Positions 1 through 6,349 of a stretch of DNA of 18,123 nt are shown piece after piece. This stretch comes from Deltaproteobacteria bacterium. GTDB taxonomy: Bacteria; Desulfobacterota; Desulfobacteria; Desulfobacterales; Desulfosalsimonadaceae. The position numbers and the translations under genes are program-made. Numbering within the stretch: position 1 is the stretch's first letter; each line of letters begins with the position of its first letter. The stretch is taken from positions 1 through 18,123 of the forward strand of contig JAJRPH010000231.1 in NCBI GenBank assembly GCA_024280875.1, written 5' to 3'. The notes under the pieces are model-generated. The model ran no database searches. It saw only the letters and a program-made list of their open reading frames with translations, and was not told the origin of the DNA.

Positions 1-100
1 AAAGTCCAAATTCTGTGTTGCGCTTCATCCTTCGTTTCTTCATGGTACGCTAAGTACAAATCATCACTCAGGATTTGCGCGCCTTAAATTTGGAGCTTTT
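1..100. repeat. Imperfect palindromic intergenic element (left part may be cut by the window edge)
   Basis: The segment folds on itself through nested complementary blocks: TCCAAATT (5-12) with AATTTGGA (87-94), GCGC (20-23) with GCGC (77-80), ATCCT (27-31) with AGGAT (70-74), and GTAC (45-48) with GTAC (54-57) at the centre. No convincing reading frame crosses it. From memory, and not checked, similar long palindromes built around a GTAC-N5-GTAC core are scattered between genes of Desulfobacterota. A non-autonomous mobile or REP/MITE-like element is the likeliest explanation. A structured RNA is the alternative. Confidence 0.55.
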
Positions 101-118
101 TTCTTTGCCATCGGAATC

Positions 119-140
119 TGACTTTTTACGAGTTTGTCAA
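119..140. repeat. TGACTTTTTAC-type short motif, copy 1
   Basis: A 22-base motif beginning TGACTTTTTACGAG and ending GTCAA, with TGAC and GTCA as inverted ends. A related copy, 18 of 22 positions identical, lies at 17229-17250 between dsrM and the upstream gene. Here it directly follows the palindromic element and may be its tail. TTTACG (125-130), a 17-base gap and TATAAA (148-153) could also act as a plus-strand promoter, but the -35 is poor. Confidence 0.4.
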
Positions 141-394
141 AAGTGATTATAAAAAGAAATATTCGAATCGGTATTTCAAGACACGCTGAAATACGGTTAA
201 AAGAAATCCGTTTAACAGTTAGGGGGTGCGAGGGACGTATGTGAATATGCAGACCGAAACCAAGATAATCCCCTGCCTGTCAAAATTAAATTGAAAAAGA
301 AGGGATGCTGCACAGCCATGATGTCAAGCCGATGAGACTATTCCATATGGTTTTTAATCATTTTTTAAATGATGGGTTGGATGTGGGGAAAAAT
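141..394. other. Non-coding stretch with two small hairpins, no gene recognised
   Basis: I find no supported coding frame in this stretch. It holds two adjacent inverted repeats: GTATTTCA (171-178) with TGAAATAC (187-194), and GTTAAA (196-201) with TTTAAC (211-216). A G-rich stretch follows at about 220-234. With a weak plus-strand promoter at 125-153 and a hairpin terminator at 395-422, it could encode a small RNA of about 265 bases. I recognise no RNA family in it, and it may simply be spacer. Confidence 0.25.
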
Positions 395-422
395 AAAAAC
401 GGGCACATAAGTACCCGTTTTT
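395..422 (-). terminator. Rho-independent terminator of the tRNA-Ser pair, possibly bidirectional
   Basis: AAAAACGGG (395-403) pairs with CCCGTTTTT (414-422) around a 10-base loop, giving a 9 bp stem flanked by A and T runs on both sides. On the minus strand it lies 10 bases past the CCA end of tRNA-Ser(GCT) and is followed by ATTTTT. It should therefore end the tRNA transcript. The same stem would also stop a plus-strand transcript entering from the left. Confidence 0.85.
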
Positions 423-432
423 ATTAATAAGG

Positions 433-525
433 TGGCGGAGAGACAGGGATTCGAACCCTGGATGCAGCTTTAACCACATACTCGCTTAGCAGGCGAGCGC
501 CTTCAGCCGACTCGGCCATCTCTCC
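433..525 (-). tRNA. tRNA-Ser (anticodon GCT)
   Basis: The minus strand folds as a 93-base class II tRNA. The acceptor stem GGAGAGA pairs with TCTCTCC, followed by an encoded G discriminator and CCA. The anticodon arm is CTCGC-CTGCTAA-GCGAG, giving anticodon GCT, which reads AGC and AGU serine codons. The T arm contains GGTTCGAATCC, and the long variable arm is typical of serine tRNAs. It is the second gene after tRNA-Ser(TGA), with a 68-base gap and no promoter seen between them, so both are probably one transcript. Confidence 0.96.
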
Positions 526-528
526 GAG

Positions 529-546
529 AATCTGACAAATCAGATT
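529..546. repeat. Small inverted repeat just upstream of tRNA-Ser(GCT)
   Basis: AATCTG (529-534) and CAGATT (541-546) are separated by six bases. In the tRNA precursor this would be a 6 bp hairpin four bases before the mature 5' end of tRNA-Ser(GCT). A role in processing is possible but unproven. Confidence 0.4.
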
Positions 547-568
547 ACTTTTATCTATTGGATTATAT

Positions 569-593
569 TGAAAATCAATTCCATTGATTTTCA
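569..593 (-). other. Perfect 10 bp hairpin abutting the CCA end of tRNA-Ser(TGA)
   Basis: TGAAAATCAA (569-578) and TTGATTTTCA (584-593) are perfect inverted copies around a 5-base loop. The stem starts directly after the encoded CCA of tRNA-Ser(TGA). There is no T tract after it on the minus strand, so it is more likely a processing or pausing structure between the two tRNAs than a terminator. Confidence 0.5.
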
Positions 594-679
594 TGGCGGA
601 GGGAGTAGGATTCGAACCCACGGAACTTTCGCTCAACGGTTTTCAAGACCGCCGCCTTCAACCACTCGGCCATCCCTCC
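594..679 (-). tRNA. tRNA-Ser (anticodon TGA)
   Basis: The minus strand folds as an 86-base class II tRNA. The acceptor stem GGAGGGA pairs with TCCCTCC, then comes G and an encoded CCA. The D arm contains GCCGAGTGGTTGAAGGC, the anticodon loop is CTTGAAA with anticodon TGA (reads UCA and UCG), and the T arm contains GGTTCGAATCC. It is the first gene of the two-tRNA unit and starts about 10 bases after the predicted transcription start. Confidence 0.96.
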
Positions 680-695
680 ATCAACTAAAAAGATT

Positions 696-724
696 TTAAT
701 ACAAAATTTACAGAGAGAGGTCAA
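696..724 (-). promoter_or_regulatory. Promoter for the two tRNA-Ser genes
   Basis: On the minus strand TTGACC (719-724) and TATTAA (696-701) are separated by 17 bases, as expected for a sigma-70 type promoter. Transcription would start about 10 bases before the mature 5' end of tRNA-Ser(TGA). Confidence 0.6.
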
Positions 725-915
725 TATTATTTTTTCAAACAATTTATATACAAAAAAAAATTTAACAATTCTTTTCATTTATGCTTGATCGGTTTAACTT
801 TTACCTTTTCAGGTATCAGATATGACTTGATTTATATTTAACCCTGATTGACTGCGCATAAAACCTAATCAGGCGAATGCCCCGGATGAATAATCAGAAT
901 GCCCTGCATTGGATG
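725..915. other. Divergent intergenic spacer, nothing coding seen
   Basis: This spacer lies between the tRNA promoter (minus) and the promoter of the 1025 gene (plus). It holds a small palindrome TACCT-TTTC-AGGTA (802-815) and a looser inverted pair CCTGATT (843-849) and AATCAGG (867-873). GAATGCCC occurs twice as a direct repeat (875-882, 898-905). I can assign no function to these. Confidence 0.4.
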
Positions 916-943
916 TTGACATGTAAGTTTTTTAATTTATTAT
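916..943 (+). promoter_or_regulatory. Promoter for the gene starting at 1025
   Basis: TTGACA (916-921) matches the sigma-70 -35 consensus exactly. TATTAT (938-943) lies 16 bases downstream, and TTATAT (940-945) at 18 bases is an alternative -10. Transcription would begin near 950. That makes the TTG at 950 an unlikely start codon and leaves a leader of about 75 bases before ATG 1025. Confidence 0.65.
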
Positions 944-978
944 ATAGGATTGAAATTAATTATTAAGTGTATTGATCA

Positions 979-1010
979 GCCGTATTTATCTCTATACGGC
1001 CTTATTTTTA
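979..1010 (+). promoter_or_regulatory. Leader hairpin with T run before the 1025 start (possible attenuator)
   Basis: GCCGTAT (979-985) pairs with ATACGGC (994-1000) around an 8-base loop, followed by CTTATTTTTA. This resembles a weak intrinsic terminator placed between the promoter and the ribosome-binding site AGGAG at 1011-1015. It could attenuate transcription or simply protect the 5' end. I see no peptide or known riboswitch that would control it. Confidence 0.4.
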
Positions 1011-1024
1011 AGGAGAACATCTCA

Positions 1025-1507
1025 ATGAAGCAAAAGTACTCAATTTTTAAAGATAATGAAACCGGCTTTGTGACAATCAAAGAATTTGCGGAATTAGAAA
1101 AAGGTCTGTTTTCATTAATTTTTGAAGAAACATACGATAATGCGATGGTCCAGGCGGCTATCGAAGAAGGAAAAGATGCGCTGATCTCTGTTATAAGAAC
1201 ACCGAATCTTTACCCTATCGCAGAGTATGCTGAAAAAATAGCAGACACAATCATTGATCAATTTAAAAACAAAACTCCTACAGAAGAGCCTGTAGAACTT
1301 ATTTTTAATGATATCAAGTTAATGCAGAAAGAAAAAAAAGAGACTGCAGAAGCAGAACCGGAAACGGAAAAGGATAAATCTGTGGAACTTGACGATCTGT
1401 TAGAGGATGACATAAATTCTTCCGAAAAAGACGATGACTCTTCTGAAAAAGACAAGGGTTCAGAAAATAACAGTGTCGCTACCAAAAAAGGCAAGAATGA
1501 TGACTGA
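1025..1507 (+). CDS. Uncharacterised small protein with acidic, lysine-rich tail
   Basis: This gene encodes 160 residues and I do not recognise a named family. Residues 1-100 look like a compact, mostly helical domain with alternating hydrophobic and charged positions. Residues 101-160 are almost entirely E, D, K, S and N and should be disordered; SSEKD occurs twice there (132-136 and 139-143). There is no signal peptide or membrane segment. The start at 1025 has AGGAG nine bases upstream. An in-frame TTG at 950 lies at the predicted transcription start and lacks a ribosome-binding site. The next gene begins 44 bases after the stop on the same strand, so the two are probably co-transcribed. 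It is a real gene by promoter, ribosome-binding site and length. Its function is unknown. Confidence 0.75.
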   Translation: MKQKYSIFKDNETGFVTIKEFAELEKGLFSLIFEETYDNAMVQAAIEEGKDALISVIRTPNLYPIAEYAEKIADTIIDQFKNKTPTEEPVELIFNDIKLMQKEKKETAEAEPETEKDKSVELDDLLEDDINSSEKDDDSSEKDKGSENNSVATKKGKNDD

Positions 1508-1551
1508 TGCGCGAACAGTGCAGTCGGAACATAATTAAAGGAATTTGAGAA

Positions 1552-2229
1552 ATGGCCTTTGAAACAAAAGAGCAGGTTCTGGAAAAAATACTCGATCAGG
1601 AAAAGCCTGTCTGCCCGAATTGCAACAAAAAAATGGATTTATGGGAAGTTCCGCCGATTAATTTTAGTGACGGCCTGGGATGGGATTCTCCGTATTTATA
1701 TGTGTGTTTTAATGACGAATGCCCCATGTATGTCAATGGATGGGACCATTTAATGGAAAACTATGCGCATCGGGCGTCATACCGATGCATCAAAAGCCCG
1801 TTTGATAAAAATTTTGAAGCCATGCCGGTATTCAGCTCTATGGGCGGCCTGGGGCAGAAAATTGATGAACAGGTAATGGTTGAACAAGAAGTCCTCAAAG
1901 AAGCCATTAAAAAAGGGTTTTCCCTCCTGGCCGACTGCTACACATCCAAAGACGACCTGACCGTTGTCCGACTGCTGCTGGACGTCCATGAACCGGTTCG
2001 GGTTCGAGTGAAAGCCGCAGAAATGGCAGGCGACCTGGCAGGTCTTGAAGCCCTTGACCTGATTAATAATTATAAATTCGGGAATGATGTTCTACAGAAA
2101 AAGGCGAAAGAAGCGGTAGCGAAAATTCATGAGCGGTTTTTTACACGGGAATGCCCGTTTTGTGCTGAAATCATCAAAAAACGGGCAAAAATCTGCAAAC
2201 ACTGTAACCGGGAAGTCGCTGGGCAATAA
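1552..2229 (+). CDS. Protein with two zinc-ribbon motifs flanking a helical (HEAT-like) middle
   Basis: This gene encodes 225 residues. Residues 21-57 carry CPNC (C21, C24) and a second pair C52 and C57 in CFNDEC, which together could bind one zinc. Residues 105-195 are helical and resemble a pair of HEAT-like repeats, with runs such as VRVRVKAAEMAGDLAGLEAL. Residues 201-218 hold a second ribbon, CPFC followed by CKHC (C201, C204, C215, C218), of the small C-terminal type common in bacterial proteins of unknown role. The ribosome-binding site AAAGGA is nine bases before the ATG. There is no signal peptide, so the protein is cytoplasmic. Zinc ribbons suggest contact with nucleic acid or protein, but no enzymatic motif is visible. 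It is convergent with the cyclic-nucleotide/PilZ gene, only 50 bases away, and no clear terminator lies between them. Confidence 0.8.
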   Translation: MAFETKEQVLEKILDQEKPVCPNCNKKMDLWEVPPINFSDGLGWDSPYLYVCFNDECPMYVNGWDHLMENYAHRASYRCIKSPFDKNFEAMPVFSSMGGLGQKIDEQVMVEQEVLKEAIKKGFSLLADCYTSKDDLTVVRLLLDVHEPVRVRVKAAEMAGDLAGLEALDLINNYKFGNDVLQKKAKEAVAKIHERFFTRECPFCAEIIKKRAKICKHCNREVAGQ

Positions 2230-2279
2230 GAAAAGACCTGATATTTCTATAAAAAATACTTTCTTCCGGCTGAAATGCC

Positions 2280-3317
2280 TTATTCCCGATCCGGTTTGAC
2301 CGCCATCCGGGAAGGGTCCACATCTTCGATCATTCTCTGCGCCCATTTGGTATCAAACTTCAAGTGAATTGAGTAGTCATCAAAGACCTGGGGTTGGGCG
2401 GCGATGACTGTCATCAACTGCTCAACACGGTGATAGGCATTATGCTTCATTGGCAGATTAAAGCGGATCTTCAGCCGACGACCGAGCAGCATGCGAATCG
2501 TTTCTTTTTTTGAACTCTTAATATCAAAAGAAATTCCTCCGGCAGACAGGTCCGAAAGATCTCCTTTGTACCCTTTTCCCATTGGCTTTCCGGCTTTGTC
2601 CAAAATCTGAAAAATGACAGTTCCGGAAAGAGTTACCCGCTTATCCGACCGGCGTTCAAAGCTTTTACCTTCCAGTTCTTTTTTTATCAAATCGTTTTTT
2701 ATACAATAGTTATAAAGCTTTGACTCTAATGCCGGTACATCTTTTTTCCATTTTTTTAATACATCCACTTCCAGATAAGTCGTCTTCGTGATGCTTAACG
2801 GAAATATTGACACAGTGCAGACCGTTGCGGAAAAAAAAGGTTGCTGGCCGATAATATCGCCGACACCCAGGATTTTAATCAGGTTTTCCTTGCCCCCCTG
2901 ATTAAATAGTGCTTTTACCTCGCCCTTATTGATAAAATACAAACGGCTGTTTAGCTTGCCTTGGTCCATAATGGGCTCACCAGCCTGAAACTTTTTTGAT
3001 TTCATTGAATAATACAGCGCGTTTCCTTCGGCAGTTGACAGGGACTCATAGAGCGTGGACCAGATTTCAAGATGTTCCCGGTCCACGTTTTCACTTTTTT
3101 CCTCTTCTATGACCTCCCCGGAGCGGACGATTTCCGTCAGCGCCATGGGATCTGTTTCATACAGTTTTTCATGCAACGCTTCCGCTTTTTCAAAATTCTT
3201 TTCTCTGGCATAATCCACGATTAAGTCAAAGATCAACTTGCATGCGCCTTCCGTATCTTTTTGACTGATACACTGATCAATCAATGCTTCCCTTTTGAGT
3301 TTGTCTTTTTCGCCCAT
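2280..3317 (-). CDS. Cyclic-nucleotide-binding-fold protein with C-terminal PilZ domain
   Basis: This gene encodes 345 residues in three parts. Residues 1-75 are helical, TPR-like and charged. Residues 95-215 have the cyclic-nucleotide-binding beta-roll pattern, with LYFINKGEVKAL and GVGDIIGQQPFF. The phosphate-binding cassette lacks the usual arginine (the stretch reads FFSATVCTVS), so cAMP or cGMP binding is doubtful. Residues 220-330 form a PilZ domain with both c-di-GMP motifs present: RRSDKR at 222-227 and DLSAGG at 256-261. Binding of c-di-GMP is therefore plausible. No DNA-binding domain or membrane segment is seen, which suggests a cytosolic adaptor. The start has a strong AAGGAGGG that overlaps the stop codon of the HEAT-repeat gene nine bases upstream, so the two are probably translated from one transcript. 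Confidence 0.85.
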   Translation of the reverse strand: MGEKDKLKREALIDQCISQKDTEGACKLIFDLIVDYAREKNFEKAEALHEKLYETDPMALTEIVRSGEVIEEEKSENVDREHLEIWSTLYESLSTAEGNALYYSMKSKKFQAGEPIMDQGKLNSRLYFINKGEVKALFNQGGKENLIKILGVGDIIGQQPFFSATVCTVSIFPLSITKTTYLEVDVLKKWKKDVPALESKLYNYCIKNDLIKKELEGKSFERRSDKRVTLSGTVIFQILDKAGKPMGKGYKGDLSDLSAGGISFDIKSSKKETIRMLLGRRLKIRFNLPMKHNAYHRVEQLMTVIAAQPQVFDDYSIHLKFDTKWAQRMIEDVDPSRMAVKPDRE

Positions 3318-3326
3318 GCCCCCTCC

Positions 3327-5582
3327 TTAAACAGTGGAACCAGTTGCTGATTGAATTTTACTCAATGCATCGTTCGCTGCGGCTCTCACGGTTGGATCAT
3401 ACACTTTTGTTAAAAAACCTTTTGTTCGGATAATTCTCTTTAAAACCGGCACAGCCTGTTTTTCGCCCATGCGACCGAGCGCTTCACAAATCTTTATCAT
3501 TATATCGATTTTCACTTTTTTGGAATTACCGGGAGTGTTTGACTCCAGCATTTCAATCATGTCCGGAACCGGTTCGCGATATTTCAGGGTTCCGATTACA
3601 GAAAAAATAGTACTTTTAACCTCATCGTCAACCGTATACCAATTTTTATATAATACTTTTCCGGCAACTGCGCCACCGATATTCTGAACCGCAAGAACCG
3701 CTTCCCGCTGAATTCGGGGATTTTTATCTTTCAGTAACTGTTCCAGCAGCTTTAAATCAGATGAATCTCCAATGCGGCCCAGCAAAAGGGTCAGGTTGCG
3801 GAGATAAAACCAGGGTCCGCCCTGCCGGATTCTTTCCGCAACCGGCTGTACGCAAGACGCTCCAATTTCGCTTATCACACGAAGAATACGGTTCCTTTCA
3901 GATCTATTTTGGCTGTCATGAAGCATATCAAGCAGCCGTTCGATGTTCATGGATCCAATGATGACAAGACAGTCGATATTTTCAATGGCACTTTTTGCCC
4001 CGCCCGGACCTGAAGTCTCAAATAATTTATTTAATATATCTTCTGATGCCAGATTTTGCAACATTTTCGCGACCACGGCCTTTATTTCTTTTCCTTTTTT
4101 CAGGCTCCCGGTATGGATTAAATTCATTGCATTAAGAATATGTTCCGCATCTTTGAGACGAAACTGCTCAATCAAAGTTTGGGCTAATTTTTGACGCTGT
4201 CCGATAACTTTTTCATATATCGCCGAAAATTCTGTTTCAAGCTGGACCCATTCCGTCAATTTCCGTGACAGCAAAATCCTTTCTTCCAAACAACCGGTGG
4301 CTTCAAATTTTTCATCAATTTCAGCCAGTAGTTCCACTGCGGCAATTCTTGTGTCAGGATCTTTATTGAGAAGCAAGTGCCCTATTTGACCAAACAACGC
4401 AACTATTGTGGAATATTTCTCGTTGGACAATAGATTTTGAACCGTTTCGTTCATTCGGTCCAGCATTACGCGCTCATGGGACACCAGAGACTGACACTTT
4501 AATATACTGCTTAAAGCGGACTCCAACTGTCCGGCACGTTGTTTATATGCCTCGGATACCGATTCGTCTCCGGGTGCTTCTGCCGGCATTTTTCCGGCGA
4601 TAAACTGGACCTTCTTTATATTTTTCATCAGACTGGAAACCTGGCGGTTTGTCACGATTTGGGGAAGGGTGCATTCACCAACGTCTGCAATCATGTTCAC
4701 CATTTGTTGTATCCGATGGATAAAGCTTTTAAATTTATCGTCATCCAGCTCTTTTACAAAAACATCTAAAAAACTATCCCCAAAGACTCCGTCCAGGTCC
4801 TGAGTCAAAACCGTCAACAGACCGTCATCGTTCATTTCCGTTAAGGAATGAATAAGATATTTTGAAATTTCCGATTTCTCAACATCTGAAGCCGTCTCGA
4901 ACGCCCCCATCATTCGGGCAAAAGTCTCTGATAAATCCTCTGGCCCGTGATTTTTGACATCTTTCATTAATTGTTTCACCCCGGATTCAAACACTCGTGA
5001 AATCCACTCAGGGTCGGTTGCAAGGTTTCTAATCGATTCAAGCATCTCTTTTGAAATGGATTGATCCCCTAAAATATATTTTACAATATCCTCGTCAGAA
5101 ATTTCCATACCCGCAACAATACTCTGGCCCGAATCCTTCTCCACATATATTTTTTCATCGATTTGAATATGGGTTATTTTCTGGTCTTTGATCAATTGTC
5201 GAATATTCTCGACGTCGTTCATGTCTTCAGGACTTTTCCCGATAATCTGAATAAAATTAATAAGTTCTCTTTTTGTAACGCCTTTTTCAAAGGTGATGCT
5301 CCGAATTTTCCAATCGAGCATCACCCCTAAAAAAGAAACAATCGGGAGATTTTTTTGTTCTACTTCAGACAATGGTTCGCCCTGAACAATCAAGGTTCTT
5401 TCTGCCTCGCCATATTCAACAACATCTGTATGCTTCATAATCGCGGACAGGGCTATGTAGATGCGGTTTACGGAGTTGATAATCAAATCACTGGTAGGCG
5501 GATACAGGCGGATATTGTTGATCGCTGTATTGATGGGAAAAATTAAGTCGGTTGCACTTTTTTGAATGTTGCGATTGCTCAT
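3327..5582 (-). CDS. Large HEAT-repeat protein, probable scaffold
   Basis: This gene encodes 751 residues. Residues 1-150 resemble an N-terminal domain I have seen before HEAT repeats or HD-GYP domains in other Deltaproteobacteria. It has a RLYPPTSD motif near 25-32, a strand pair around ERTLIVQGEPLS, and a segment around ITFEKGVTKRELINF. Residues 160-540 are helical with no recognised motif. Residues 545-745 contain clear HEAT or Armadillo-type repeats, for example around NPRIQREAVLAVQNIGG and EALGRMGEKQAVPVLKRII. There is no signal peptide or transmembrane helix. Its place between the HsdR-N-like gene (11 bases upstream) and the PilZ gene (9 bases downstream) suggests a three-gene operon in which it acts as a scaffold. 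The ribosome-binding site is poor: only an A-rich run precedes the ATG. Translation may depend on coupling to the upstream gene. The function is unknown. Confidence 0.8.
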   Translation of the reverse strand: MSNRNIQKSATDLIFPINTAINNIRLYPPTSDLIINSVNRIYIALSAIMKHTDVVEYGEAERTLIVQGEPLSEVEQKNLPIVSFLGVMLDWKIRSITFEKGVTKRELINFIQIIGKSPEDMNDVENIRQLIKDQKITHIQIDEKIYVEKDSGQSIVAGMEISDEDIVKYILGDQSISKEMLESIRNLATDPEWISRVFESGVKQLMKDVKNHGPEDLSETFARMMGAFETASDVEKSEISKYLIHSLTEMNDDGLLTVLTQDLDGVFGDSFLDVFVKELDDDKFKSFIHRIQQMVNMIADVGECTLPQIVTNRQVSSLMKNIKKVQFIAGKMPAEAPGDESVSEAYKQRAGQLESALSSILKCQSLVSHERVMLDRMNETVQNLLSNEKYSTIVALFGQIGHLLLNKDPDTRIAAVELLAEIDEKFEATGCLEERILLSRKLTEWVQLETEFSAIYEKVIGQRQKLAQTLIEQFRLKDAEHILNAMNLIHTGSLKKGKEIKAVVAKMLQNLASEDILNKLFETSGPGGAKSAIENIDCLVIIGSMNIERLLDMLHDSQNRSERNRILRVISEIGASCVQPVAERIRQGGPWFYLRNLTLLLGRIGDSSDLKLLEQLLKDKNPRIQREAVLAVQNIGGAVAGKVLYKNWYTVDDEVKSTIFSVIGTLKYREPVPDMIEMLESNTPGNSKKVKIDIMIKICEALGRMGEKQAVPVLKRIIRTKGFLTKVYDPTVRAAANDALSKIQSATGSTV

Positions 5583-5593
5583 AATTTTTTTAG

Positions 5594-6139
5594 CTATTCG
5601 TTGATTTTTCGGGAAACATTCACATTCATACTATCATAGGATCGAAAAATAATTTTTTCTTTTTCCAGTTTTTTATCTGAAAATTCAATCGGCTGAAATC
5701 CTGATAAAATTTCGGTTGCTTGCAAACGAGACGGAATGCGGCTCAACCCCTCTCCTATTTTTTTTCCGGAGATTGTATCATAAATAACCGCTGTTTGACT
5801 GTCTGAAACCACGGCATACGGAACCGGGAAAGAATCAAAAATTCGGGATGCGGAAACCACTTCCCGCTCACGGGATTCCAGTGATCCTGCGGCACATTTG
5901 ATAACCATGAAACGCTGGTCATTAACGGACACCACAAGGTCCAGCTGCGACCTGTATAAACTGCCGGAAATATCGATTTCAATGTCCACGTCAACCTGGA
6001 TCTCTTCCTTGTAATAGCCTTTCTTTTCCACCAGATACTGTTCCAGACGCTGCCGGAGTTCCTCTGCCCCCACGTTGGGAACCGTTTTACCGGTAATATA
6101 ATCTACAAGAATGTCATGGTTTTTATCATTATCGGCCAT
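5594..6139 (-). CDS. HsdR-N-type (PD-(D/E)XK-like) domain protein with degenerate active site
   Basis: This gene encodes 181 residues, about the size of a single nuclease-fold domain. The strand order and the motif QLDLVV...MVIKCAAG resemble the type I restriction enzyme R N-terminal domain (HSDR_N_2 type). In active members the core reads D...hhExK. Here D67 is kept, but the glutamate position is K81 and the lysine position is A83, so nuclease activity is unlikely. No helicase domain or hsdM/hsdS partner lies nearby, so this is not a restriction system. It is the first gene of the three-gene set with the HEAT and PilZ proteins, starting after a 210-base spacer from gpmI. GAGG eight bases before the ATG serves as ribosome-binding site. 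The fold assignment is by motif only and the role is unknown. Confidence 0.65.
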   Translation of the reverse strand: MADNDKNHDILVDYITGKTVPNVGAEELRQRLEQYLVEKKGYYKEEIQVDVDIEIDISGSLYRSQLDLVVSVNDQRFMVIKCAAGSLESREREVVSASRIFDSFPVPYAVVSDSQTAVIYDTISGKKIGEGLSRIPSRLQATEILSGFQPIEFSDKKLEKEKIIFRSYDSMNVNVSRKINE

Positions 6140-6171
6140 GTTCAGGCCTCGTGATATAAGCGGTTTGTTTT

Positions 6172-6200
6172 GGATATTTTTTGGACACTTTAAAAGTCAA
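6172..6200 (-). promoter_or_regulatory. Weak candidate promoter for the HsdR-N-like/HEAT/PilZ gene set
   Basis: On the minus strand TTGACT (6195-6200) is followed 17 bases later by ATATCC (6172-6177), about 33 bases before the ATG. The -35 is good and the -10 is poor. The 210-base spacer after gpmI (6140-6349) holds no coding frame that I can support and no clear terminator. Confidence 0.3.
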
Positions 6201-6349
6201 TAAGTACTCTATAGTGTGCTTGTAAGAAATATAAATACCATATAATGATTGATTTACTCTTGCTTGGGGTCAAAATGTCCACAAAACCTTCTGGAACGCT
6301 GAAAGCTACTGATATCATAAATTATATTTACAATATCGCTTCATGCTGT

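Noticed and set aside
205..240. Integron attC-like (GTTTAAC / GTTAGGG) or group II intron-like (GTGCG) start
   Set aside because: The attC R' core lacks its final pyrimidine and no paired R''/L'' layout exists. No domain V of a group II intron and no reverse transcriptase follows.
424..778. Two short open frames on the minus strand across the tRNA region
   Set aside because: They run through the tRNA-Ser genes and contain the translated tRNA arms. The tRNA folds explain the sequence.
950..1024. Longer N terminus for the 1025 gene from TTG 950
   Set aside because: TTG 950 coincides with the predicted transcription start and has no ribosome-binding site, while ATG 1025 has AGGAG at good spacing.
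5594..6139. Part of a restriction-modification system
   Set aside because: No methyltransferase, specificity or helicase gene is near, and the catalytic pair is missing.
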